This document shows positions 18,696-26,561 of a stretch of 64,000 nt of DNA, one piece after another. The notes under the pieces were generated by a model that was not told the origin of the DNA, did not search any database, and worked only from the letters and a program-made list of their open reading frames with translations. How positions within the stretch are numbered: position 1 is the first letter of the stretch; each line of letters begins with the position of its first letter. Location: assembly GCF_030397665.1 (NCBI RefSeq), contig NZ_JAPUBT010000013.1, positions 122,400 through 186,399 of the forward strand, written 5' to 3'. Source of the DNA: Janthinobacterium sp. SUN073 (GTDB taxonomy: Bacteria; Pseudomonadota; Gammaproteobacteria; Burkholderiales; Burkholderiaceae_D). The position numbers and the translations under genes are program-made.

Positions 18696-20303
18696 ATGCG
18701 GAAAATATTTGGGATGAGCACGATGGCCATGGCGCTGGCCTGGGGCGCCTTGGCGCCGGCACAGGCGGCACGGTTCTACGAAGGCGCGCCCATGGCCACC
18801 GCCACTGCCATCGAGCGCCGCGACGGCGGCGTGGTGCTGGCTTTCCTGCGGGAAAATGGCGAGGTCAACGGCTACTACTGCCAGTGCAACGGCATCAGCG
18901 ACAAGCGCATGAACCTGGACAAGTACGGCAAGGCCAGCATCGAGGCCGTGTTCCAGTTGGACCTCGACAGCGAAGGCGAAACCACCTTGGTGCTCAGCCG
19001 CAGTGCTCATGCCTATGGCTTGCACGCCTACCGTTACGAGAGCAGCGGCGGCAGGATGTTCAAGGTGAGCACTTTGCAGCCCGCGCTGGACGTCATCGTG
19101 CGCGGCGCCAAGGTCATGGATGAGGCGCGGGTGCGCGCGGCGCTGGCCCGTTTGCAGCTGATCGACTACAGCATCGCTTATGCGCCTTCAGGCGTGGCCG
19201 AATTCGACGCCATCGAGCATGCGCATGGCACTCTGGTCGGCTATTTCAATATCGACGGCGAGCTACTGCCGGACAAACCGGCCGACGCGCCCGCGTTTGC
19301 CTATAAAAAAACCTTCCAGGAAAAAGACGGCCATTTCCTCACGGTCACCTATCTGCTGGGTAAGGGCTGGCAAGGGGGTAGCGCGCCCAGTTATCACGTC
19401 AAGTGGATCACCTGGGAAACGCAGCCGCAGCGCTTTGCCGCCAGCCAGGATGGGGTATTTATCGAATACGACGTCAATTGCTGCGTGGGCAGCGTGTTTG
19501 CCCGTGGCCAGTATGTGCAGGGCAAGCGCACCGGCGTATGGCACTTCGAAGAGCCGGACACCATCCGCTCGTCTGGCGCGTATGCCGATGACAGAGCCGA
19601 GGGGCCGTGGACGTATGCAAGCGGCGATGAAACGACGACGGGCCAGATGCAGCGGGGCCAGCGCACGGGGCGTTGGGAAGTGAGCCCGGGCGTGGCTGAA
19701 TGGCGCGCAGCGGACATGCACAGCTTCACCGGTTACGACCATTTTGTGAAAGACCGCTTGAACGGTCCCAGCGAGCGCCGCATCGATGGCGTGGTGCAAT
19801 GGCAGGGCAACTATGTGCATGGCAAGAAACAGGGCCAGTGGGTCGAACCCGGCGGTGGCGGCAACTACGTCGATGATGTGAAACAGGGGCCGTGGAAGAA
19901 GGCGACGCCGGACGGCGGCTGGCAAGTGCTGACGATGCTCGATGGCAAGCCCGATGGCAAGCTGGAGCAGTATGCGGCCGGCGGCCAGTTGGAACTGGTC
20001 GAGCATTACCGCTTGGGCGTGCTCGATGGCACGATGGAAAGTTTTTATCCGGATGGCAAGCGGCGTTACCAGGGCAGCTTTGCCGACGGCAAGCGCGATG
20101 GTGCGGAAACCCTGTTTTATCCCGATGGCGACGTGCCGCAATTTCACCGCAACTGGTACAAGGGCGTGCTGCACGGCGTCAACATCGAACATTTCCAGAA
20201 CGGGAAACCGAAGCTGATCGGGAGTTATCACATGGGCAATAAAACGGGCCGGTTTCAGTATTTCCGCGACGATGGCCAGCTCATCGAAGAAACCATGTAT
20301 TAA
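18696..20303 (+). CDS. Exported protein with MORN_2/YwqK-type repeats
   Basis: A 535-residue protein with a signal peptide (MRKIFGMSTMAMALAWGALA, cleavage after AQA) and a GTGGAG site before the ATG at 18696. Residues 25-250 form an unrecognised N-terminal region with three cysteines near YYCQCNG. From about 260 to the end there are successive short repeats of the type G-x-Y-x-x-G-K-x-x-G-x-W, for example YVQGKRTGVWHFEEP, YVHGKKQGQWVEPGG, FYPDGKRRYQGSFADGKRDG and YHMGNKTGRFQYF. This is the MORN_2 pattern, also annotated 'YwqK family antitoxin' by automatic pipelines; antitoxin activity is not supported here. A periplasmic structural or binding role is most likely. Confidence 0.85.
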   Translation: MRKIFGMSTMAMALAWGALAPAQAARFYEGAPMATATAIERRDGGVVLAFLRENGEVNGYYCQCNGISDKRMNLDKYGKASIEAVFQLDLDSEGETTLVLSRSAHAYGLHAYRYESSGGRMFKVSTLQPALDVIVRGAKVMDEARVRAALARLQLIDYSIAYAPSGVAEFDAIEHAHGTLVGYFNIDGELLPDKPADAPAFAYKKTFQEKDGHFLTVTYLLGKGWQGGSAPSYHVKWITWETQPQRFAASQDGVFIEYDVNCCVGSVFARGQYVQGKRTGVWHFEEPDTIRSSGAYADDRAEGPWTYASGDETTTGQMQRGQRTGRWEVSPGVAEWRAADMHSFTGYDHFVKDRLNGPSERRIDGVVQWQGNYVHGKKQGQWVEPGGGGNYVDDVKQGPWKKATPDGGWQVLTMLDGKPDGKLEQYAAGGQLELVEHYRLGVLDGTMESFYPDGKRRYQGSFADGKRDGAETLFYPDGDVPQFHRNWYKGVLHGVNIEHFQNGKPKLIGSYHMGNKTGRFQYFRDDGQLIEETMY

Positions 20304-20662
20304 CTTGTTGACTAGCATAAATGGCATTTCCACGCGACCGCGCACGATTGCGGAATGCCAGTTCTGCGCAAAAAACATCATCCACTTGTTACAAAGCGTG
20401 AAAATCCCAGCTGCATATTGCTACTGCTAATCTTTCCCTGTATCTTGCGATCAGGAAATAAAAAGTACAGGAAACCTCAACCCTGTTGCCCTGTATTTCA
20501 CTCCTGACGATGATGAGCGGGCCGCCTTCCCCCCTGCCGCCACTCACGCTCCATCGACCGAATTTTGTCCTGAACAATGAAGAACTGCCTCGCCCATCTG
20601 GTGCTTGCCGTTATCCGTCCGGCATGCGCAAGCATGGTTGCGCCCTTACCAAGGAAAATTGC
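20304..20662. other. Intergenic region with no recognised gene
   Basis: These 359 bases lie between the MORN-repeat gene and a chemoreceptor gene. I see no convincing coding sequence. An imperfect inverted repeat (TGGCATTTCC...GGAATGCCA, 20322-20358) without a T-run lies just after the stop and could act as a weak terminator or mRNA-end hairpin. The middle is A+T-rich (20395-20470) and probably contains the promoter of the downstream receptor; no clear sigma-28 element was found. Confidence 0.5.
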
Positions 20663-22381
20663 ATGCTGTCGAATATAACAATAAAAATGCGCCTGATCGC
20701 CACCATGAGTGTGCTGGGCTTGCTGATCGCCTTGCTGGGCGTGATGAGCATCATCAGCCTGAAATCGGCCAACAACAGCCTCAACGAGGTTTACAGCAAT
20801 CAGCTGGCATCGACGCAAGCGATCGGCGAATCGCAAATCGCCCTGGGCCGCGCCCGCTTCACGATGGACCGCGTGATGGTGCACCCGGATGCGCCGGATG
20901 CCAAGGATACGCTGGCGCGTGCCGAACAATTCCTGGAAGCGTCGAACAAGTCCTGGAAGGTGTACCTGGGCTTGCCGCAAAGCGCCGACGAAAAGCGCCT
21001 GTCCGACGACATGGACAAGAAGCGCAGCGATTACATGAACAATGGCGTGCTGGTCATGAGCAAGGCTTTGCGTGAAGGCAACATCGCGCAAGCGGACGGC
21101 TTGATGATGAAGGGGTTGACGCCTCTGTACCGCACCCTGGACCAGGCTGCCGAAACATTGACGCAATACCAGGCCAGTTCGGCCGCCGCGATGTATGCGG
21201 AAAGCCAGTCCAGCTACCACACGCAGGTGAGCATGGCCATCGCCGGCATGATAGTGGGCGCCTTGCTGACGATTATTTCCAGCTTCTTGCTGCTGCGCGC
21301 CATCTTCGGCCCGCTGGACCAGGCTCTGCGCCATTTCGGCGCCATTTCGGACGGCAACCTGGCCAACGACATCGTCATCACGCGCAACGACGAGATGGGC
21401 GCCTTGCTGACGGGCTTGCAGAAAATGCAGGAACGCCTGTCGACCACCGTGCGCGGCGTGCGCGACGGCAGCGGCGCCATCGCCACGGCCAGCAACGAAA
21501 TCGCCTCGGGCAACCTGGATTTATCGAGCCGCACGGAGCAGCAAGCGTCCAGCCTGGAAGAAACGGCCTCGTCGCTGGAAGAGCTGACCTCGACCGTCAA
21601 GCAGAATTCCGACAATGCGCGCCAGGCCAACCAGCTGGCCGTCTCCGCATCGGACGTGGCCGTCAAAGGCGGCGCGCTGGTGGCGCAAGTGGTCGATACC
21701 ATGGGCACCATCAGCGAATCGTCGAAAAAGATCGCCGACATTATCGGCGTGATCGATGGCATCGCCTTCCAGACCAACATCCTGGCCCTGAACGCGGCCG
21801 TGGAAGCGGCGCGTGCCGGCGAACAGGGCCGTGGCTTTGCCGTCGTCGCCACGGAAGTGCGCAACCTGGCGCACCGCTCGGCTTCCGCCGCCAAGGATAT
21901 CAAGGTGCTCATCGAAGCGTCGGTGCAGAACGTGGGTGCCGGCAGCGCGCTGGTCAGCCAGACGGGCACGACGATGGACGAAATCGTCTCCAGCATCCGC
22001 CGCGTGACGGACATCATGGGCGAAATCAGCGCCGCTGGCCGCGAGCAGGAACTGGGCATCGGCCAGATCAATCAAGCGGTGGCGGAAATGGATACCGTGA
22101 CGCAACAAAATGCGGCACTGGTGGAAGAAGCGGCAGCCGCTTCGGAAGCGATGCAGGAGCAGGCGGCGGCGCTGGCCGAAATGGTCAGCATTTTCAAGCT
22201 CGACGCCAACCATAGCGGCCCGGCTGCGGCCAAGCCTGCCTTGCGCAAGCCTGTCGTGGCCGCCGCCAGCACGGCCTTGAAACGCCCGGCGTTGCGCCTG
22301 ACGCCGACATCGGTTGCCGCCGCCAAGCCGCGTCCAGCGAAACCGGCCGCCGACAACAGCGGCGAGTGGGAAGAGTTCTAA
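20663..22381 (+). CDS. Methyl-accepting chemotaxis protein, Tar-like sensor, WEEF tail
   Basis: A 572-residue chemoreceptor. The start MLSNITIKMRLIATMSVLGL at 20663 has AAGGAAAA upstream; the frame is open for 59 codons before it but without a signal-anchor. Membrane segment 1 (about 9-31), a periplasmic TarH/4HB helical bundle (about 35-190, with SLNEVYSNQL and RARFTMDRVM), membrane segment 2 (about 192-214), HAMP, then the signalling hairpin with [20 protein letters not shown] follow. The protein ends SGEWEEF, a CheR/CheB docking pentapeptide. The sensor resembles Tar/Tsr-type amino-acid receptors, but no amino-acid-binding Arg trio can be assigned with confidence. Confidence 0.95.
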   Translation: MLSNITIKMRLIATMSVLGLLIALLGVMSIISLKSANNSLNEVYSNQLASTQAIGESQIALGRARFTMDRVMVHPDAPDAKDTLARAEQFLEASNKSWKVYLGLPQSADEKRLSDDMDKKRSDYMNNGVLVMSKALREGNIAQADGLMMKGLTPLYRTLDQAAETLTQYQASSAAAMYAESQSSYHTQVSMAIAGMIVGALLTIISSFLLLRAIFGPLDQALRHFGAISDGNLANDIVITRNDEMGALLTGLQKMQERLSTTVRGVRDGSGAIATASNEIASGNLDLSSRTEQQASSLEETASSLEELTSTVKQNSDNARQANQLAVSASDVAVKGGALVAQVVDTMGTISESSKKIADIIGVIDGIAFQTNILALNAAVEAARAGEQGRGFAVVATEVRNLAHRSASAAKDIKVLIEASVQNVGAGSALVSQTGTTMDEIVSSIRRVTDIMGEISAAGREQELGIGQINQAVAEMDTVTQQNAALVEEAAAASEAMQEQAAALAEMVSIFKLDANHSGPAAAKPALRKPVVAAASTALKRPALRLTPTSVAAAKPRPAKPAADNSGEWEEF

Positions 22382-22403
22382 GTGACTGCTTAAGTGACTG
22401 CGC

Positions 22404-23546
22404 TTACAGGGCCACCTTGCTGCCCTGTTCCTGCAGCAGCGCCGCCTCGGCCAGGGCCTGGGCGCGCGCTTCTTCCGCCGCCTGCTCCGCTTTCTCCAGC
22501 GCATCGTGGCGCGCCTGCAAGGCCGCTCGCGCGCGCACGAAGACGATCTTGATGGCCGCCATCACGGGCACGGACAGGAAGATGCCCACCACGCCCCCCA
22601 ACTGGTCGCCGGCCAGCAAGCCGACGATCACCATCAGCGGGCTCACTTCCACGCCTTCGCTCATCAGGTATGGGTTGACCACGTAATCCTGGAACAAACG
22701 GTAGGCGGCGATAAAGCCGATCAGCCAGAACACGTGATCGAAGCCGCTGAAACCGGCCACGACCACAGCGATGACGGCGGCCGCCAGCGGGCCGGCAAAC
22801 GGGATGAATTCCAGCAAGGCGGCGGCGCCCGCCAGCAGCAGGCTGTACGGCACGCCCATCAGGGAAAACGCGATGCTGTAGGATACAAAAGTGGCGATCG
22901 ACAACAGCAGCAGGGCGCGCACATAGCGCGACAGCAAGATGTCGAGGTCATCGATGATGGCGCCCCAGAGTTTCTTGTTCGGGCGGTTCAGCAGGGACAG
23001 CAAGCCGTCGCGCATGTCCGGCCCCTCCTTGATCAGCAAAAAGCTCAGCACGGGTACCAGCACCAGATAGATCAGGTTGCTGGCCGCATGCATGACGGTC
23101 AAGCCCAGTTCCTTCGCCAGCGGCATGGCTTGTCCCGTACCGCTGCTCAGCTGTGTCTGCATGAATGACAGCAGGCGCGCGCGCAAGGGTTCCATGAATT
23201 CCGGCAAGGGGATGCGCTCGGCAAAATTATTGCCTTTAAGCAGAGTTGGCAACTGATCGCTGAGCTTAATAGCCTCTTCCTCGATGCGCGCCCCGAAGAT
23301 GGAGCCCAGTATCGCCACCAGCAAGATCACCACCAGGAAAACGATGCCGATATTGGCCGTGCGCGGCAGGCGCCTCGGCCCATAGCGCTCCAGCAGTCCG
23401 ATCAGTGGATACACGAGATAGCTGAAGAAAATGGCAAAGACCACCACGATCAGGGTCGACGAGACCTTGTAGGTGAGGAAGAGCAGGAAGGCGATGAGGA
23501 AAGCCGTCCACACCATCTTGGCAACGCGCAAGTTAAAACCGAACAT
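22404..23546 (-). CDS. AI-2E-family (TqsA/YdiK-like) permease
   Basis: A 380-residue polytopic protein starting at the ATG at 23546 (AAGGAATT upstream). Two N-terminal helices (AFLIAFLLFLTYKV, VVVFAIFFSYLVYPLIGLLE), a soluble loop (about 80-150), and a cluster of helices with LAGAAALLEFIPFAGPLAAAV and the family-typical VNPYLMSEGVEVSPLMVIVG follow. The C-terminal ~35 residues are Ala/Glu-rich and coil-like. Members are linked to AI-2 export or act as Na+/H+ antiporters; the substrate is open. It converges with the chemoreceptor gene (22 bases apart) with no visible terminator between them. Confidence 0.92.
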   Translation of the reverse strand: MFGFNLRVAKMVWTAFLIAFLLFLTYKVSSTLIVVVFAIFFSYLVYPLIGLLERYGPRRLPRTANIGIVFLVVILLVAILGSIFGARIEEEAIKLSDQLPTLLKGNNFAERIPLPEFMEPLRARLLSFMQTQLSSGTGQAMPLAKELGLTVMHAASNLIYLVLVPVLSFLLIKEGPDMRDGLLSLLNRPNKKLWGAIIDDLDILLSRYVRALLLLSIATFVSYSIAFSLMGVPYSLLLAGAAALLEFIPFAGPLAAAVIAVVVAGFSGFDHVFWLIGFIAAYRLFQDYVVNPYLMSEGVEVSPLMVIVGLLAGDQLGGVVGIFLSVPVMAAIKIVFVRARAALQARHDALEKAEQAAEEARAQALAEAALLQEQGSKVAL

Positions 23547-23707
23547 TTGAATTCCTTAGGGCAGGATGCTACGCAAGCGTGGCTGGCTTGAAGGGCGGTG
23601 CGGGCAAGGCAGGGATCGGGCCGCGCCGCACGGCCGGAAATCATACCGCAAAATGCCAAAATGCCATGCTCCTGTGCGTGATGGTAATGTTTTCCCTGCG
23701 CTCACGC

Positions 23708-24649
23708 TTATTTTGTCTGCCAACTGGCCACGGTGATCAACACGCCGTTTTCCTTGTCCGGCTCGCGCAAGGTCACCGTGTAGCGGCCGCTGACATCGCT
23801 GCCCGTGAACACGACCTTATCGTCATGGCCCTGCACTTGCGCGCCCTTGGCCAGTTTGGCGTAGGTGTTGAGCACCCAGTGGAAATCGGCATAGCTGCGT
23901 AAGGTGATGTCGGCATCGGGCATGGGTTCGTCGCCGCTGGAACTGCTGTTCAGTTCCGCATTCGGCAGCAGCAGGTGCAGCAAGCTGGAGGGAAAGCCGG
24001 GCGGCACGTCGTTCGGCTCCCAGCCGGGCTGGCCGGGGCGGGTGGTGATGTATTCCACCACAGCAATGCTTTGCCGCTGCTCCGGCGCAGCCTGTGCCAG
24101 CATGGGTGGCAGTTGCCGCGCCCACACCAGCAGCGGCGCGGCCATCTCGTCCTCTGCATCTGGTGGCAGGAACAGTGTCAGCACGGCATGCGTGGATGGC
24201 AGGCAGGCGGGGGCACAATGGCCATTGACGAGGCCCAGCGCCAATAGCTTGCGTTGCGGGTCGAACAGCATGGCGGCGCGCCATGCTCCGCGCGTGCCGG
24301 CATCGATGGAAGCCAGCACCGAGCGCCCATCGGGCAGCAGGGTGCGCGTGATGTCGTCCAGTGACTGCATGCTGTCGAGCACCTGGCGCGCGATCAGGGT
24401 GTTGTCCTGCGTATAGCTGCCGCGCGCATAGCCGAGCAGCTTGAACACGTCGGCGCGGATCTCGGGATGCGCGCTCAGGCGTAGCGGCGGCGAGGGTACG
24501 GGCACGGTGGCCGCCACGAAGGCGGCATCCTCGGCAGAAATGGCTTGCGCCATGCTGGAAAGCGGCAGGCACAGGGTGGCGCACAGCGACAGCATGTGCA
24601 GAGTGAATTTTCCTGGGGTGTTCAATGGCAATCCTTGTCGAGACGCCAT
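23708..24649 (-). CDS. Exported protein of unknown function
   Basis: About 313 residues if begun at the ATG at 24649. The N-terminal stretch KFTLHMLSLCATLCLPLSSM ends in AQA and looks like a signal peptide, so a start at 24595 (MLSLCATLC) is also possible. Neither has a strong ribosome site. The mature protein shows no motif I recognise; two cysteines (HCAPACLPS) may form a disulfide, which suits the periplasm. It is divergent from the small gene at 24750. Confidence 0.6.
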   Translation of the reverse strand: MASRQGLPLNTPGKFTLHMLSLCATLCLPLSSMAQAISAEDAAFVAATVPVPSPPLRLSAHPEIRADVFKLLGYARGSYTQDNTLIARQVLDSMQSLDDITRTLLPDGRSVLASIDAGTRGAWRAAMLFDPQRKLLALGLVNGHCAPACLPSTHAVLTLFLPPDAEDEMAAPLLVWARQLPPMLAQAAPEQRQSIAVVEYITTRPGQPGWEPNDVPPGFPSSLLHLLLPNAELNSSSSGDEPMPDADITLRSYADFHWVLNTYAKLAKGAQVQGHDDKVVFTGSDVSGRYTVTLREPDKENGVLITVASWQTK

Positions 24650-24749
24650 GCCGACCCGCGTGCCGGCATGCGCGCGCCGCGATCTTAGCATTCCAGGAAT
24701 GAAATTCTTTCTGCTAAGCTTGGCTATTGAATCACTGTCCCCCGTTATC

Positions 24750-25100
24750 ATGGCCAAGATCACCATTTCCTGCAGTATTCCCGTCGACGATGAGGTCGTG
24801 ACCGAGTTCGTGCACAAGTACGTGCTCCAATCGCGTGTCGGCGTGGCCAGGAAATTGCGCATGGGAGAGAAGGGCTGCTTCTATACCTGTTCCTTGTACA
24901 CGGACGAGCACGCCAAGGTGAGCCGTTTGATCCGCCGCATGCTGGCCTTCTTTGAGAGCAAGGACATCCCCTTGACCATCCTCAAGATCGGCGCCCGGGA
25001 CAGCTGGGATGAGGTGGACCCCGAGCAGCGCGATCCCTGGAAGATTTCACCGCAAGCCTTGCTGGCGCTGCTCGATGCAAAGCCGGACGGTAATGCCTAG
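24750..25100 (+). CDS. Conserved-looking hypothetical protein
   Basis: A 116-residue soluble, charged protein beginning MAKITISCSIPVDDEVVTEF. A possible longer start (ATG at 24699) would add 17 hydrophobic residues. Codon use matches that of the neighbours, which supports coding. No domain is recognised. The stop TAG overlaps the stop of the convergent diguanylate cyclase gene on the palindrome CTAG. Confidence 0.55.
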   Translation: MAKITISCSIPVDDEVVTEFVHKYVLQSRVGVARKLRMGEKGCFYTCSLYTDEHAKVSRLIRRMLAFFESKDIPLTILKIGARDSWDEVDPEQRDPWKISPQALLALLDAKPDGNA

Positions 25101-26158
25101 GCGGCGTTGAGCACGTAGCGATTCTTGCCGCTTTTCTTGGCCTGGTACAAGGATTCATCGGCACGCCGGTAGCTGTGCGACAAGTCCGTTTCCTTGAGCA
25201 TTTCCGCCATGCCGATGCTGACGGAGACCTTGCGTTCCGGCACGAAAGCCGCCTCGACGCTGTCGACCAGTTGCGCGGCAAAGGCGCAGGCCGCGTTCTT
25301 TTCGCCCAGGTAAATGATGGCGAATTCCTCGCCGCCCAGGCGGCCGCACAGGTGCTCACCACACAGCCCCGCGATGACATCGGCGATCTTTTTCAGCACC
25401 TCGTCGCCCGCGTCATGGCCGTACACGTCGTTGATTTGCTTGAAGTCGTCGATGTCGATCATTAAAAAATACGCGGGTGTGTGCGCCGTACGCTGCAGGA
25501 TGCGGGCGCTTTGTGTAAACATGCGTCGATTGTTGAGCCCGGTCAAGCCATCCTTGTAGGCCATCGTCGCCAGTTCGCGCTGGGAACGGTAGTTATGGAT
25601 GCGCAAGACGAGAAAATAGATATTCAGCGCCAGGCCGATGATCACGCTGATGCTGACGGCCAGCACGGGCCAATGCTGGTCGGCCTGGCCCGCATGCACG
25701 GGAAACTGCCCCAGCCCCACGATGGCCCATACGCCCAGCGAGACACCCAGGTAGTACGCGATGCCGCTGAAGATGGGTGCCGTCGTCAAGGTGATCATCA
25801 CGCCCAGTGGCAACACCCAAAAAGCGGGGTCTTCCGTGCCCAGCATCAGCACGCGAAAGCCGAAAGCGATGAACAGCACGCTGATGGTACCGCTGACGAT
25901 GATCGCCTGCAGCGACCTGGCATAGACGGTCAGCAGCAGCCCCACCAGCATACCCGCCACGCCCAGCGCCGCCTGCGCATGATCAAGCGAAGCGCGCGAC
26001 AAGGTCAGACTGAACGTGACCAGCCAGCAAGCCAGGCCAAACGTCAGGATAACTATCGAAATGAAATGCAGTTCCTTGAAAAAGCGCTGCTGCTGCTCCT
26101 GTTCTCCTGAAAAGAACAGGTAATAGAAGGCAGGCGACAGGCTGCGCGAAGTGAACAT
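25097..26158 (-). CDS. Membrane-bound diguanylate cyclase (GGEEF)
   Basis: A 353-residue protein. The start is placed at the ATG at 26158 (MFTSRSLSPAFYYLFFSGEQ). Five or six membrane helices fill residues about 35-185. The GGDEF domain follows: DGLTGLNNRRMFTQ, FLMIDIDDFKQINDVYGHDAGDEV and the active-site loop RLGGEEF (GGEEF at 275-279), a catalytically competent variant. No RxxD inhibitory site is seen five residues before the loop, so product inhibition is probably absent. It makes cyclic di-GMP, and the membrane region is presumably the sensor. It shares a CTAG stop overlap with the convergent gene. Confidence 0.92.
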   Translation of the reverse strand: MFTSRSLSPAFYYLFFSGEQEQQQRFFKELHFISIVILTFGLACWLVTFSLTLSRASLDHAQAALGVAGMLVGLLLTVYARSLQAIIVSGTISVLFIAFGFRVLMLGTEDPAFWVLPLGVMITLTTAPIFSGIAYYLGVSLGVWAIVGLGQFPVHAGQADQHWPVLAVSISVIIGLALNIYFLVLRIHNYRSQRELATMAYKDGLTGLNNRRMFTQSARILQRTAHTPAYFLMIDIDDFKQINDVYGHDAGDEVLKKIADVIAGLCGEHLCGRLGGEEFAIIYLGEKNAACAFAAQLVDSVEAAFVPERKVSVSIGMAEMLKETDLSHSYRRADESLYQAKKSGKNRYVLNAA

Positions 26159-26561
26159 TGCATTTGTCCAGGCAGACAACAAGCCTTGCGGCAGGGCCGC
26201 CTCCCGGCAACGGCAGGCGACATGACGCGCGTACAAAAGTAGTTGCGCTCAGGAACTAGTGTACTGGTTTCTGGGACGGGATGGTGAGACGGGCGTGGAA
26301 AACGATGAGCACTGTCCTGCTGCCGCCACAGTATGAAGGAAGTGCGCTTATTGTTCGATCAACATTGCTATAGTGACGCCATGCCGCAAACCGTCTGGCA
26401 CAGCAAGACTAATCAGGATATCGCCGCCAGCATCATCGGCGTCTTGACGCGATGTTGGACTGCAAGTTGGAACAAGTGTTGCAAACCTTTGGGGAAGTGC
26501 TGTGGCCGAAGGCGGCTTGATAGCGCCATCACTAGCGTTCACGCTGCGATAGATCAGATGC
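26159..26561. other. Gap between diguanylate cyclase and fusion helicase; possible gene remnants
   Basis: These 403 bases hold no confident gene. Short plus-strand frames exist: 26281-26373 (MVRRAWKTMSTVLLPPQYEG...) and a protein-like frame 26452-26520 (MLDCKLEQVLQTFGEVLWPKAA), which would continue the frame from 26381 after a one-base shift. They may be debris of a broken gene at the boundary of the acquired helicase gene, but I recognise no family. The promoter of the diguanylate cyclase gene should lie in 26160-26260. Confidence 0.35.

Noticed and set aside
18696..20303. Toxin-antitoxin antitoxin (YwqK-type label)
   Set aside because: The repeats match MORN_2, but the protein has a signal peptide and no adjacent toxin gene.
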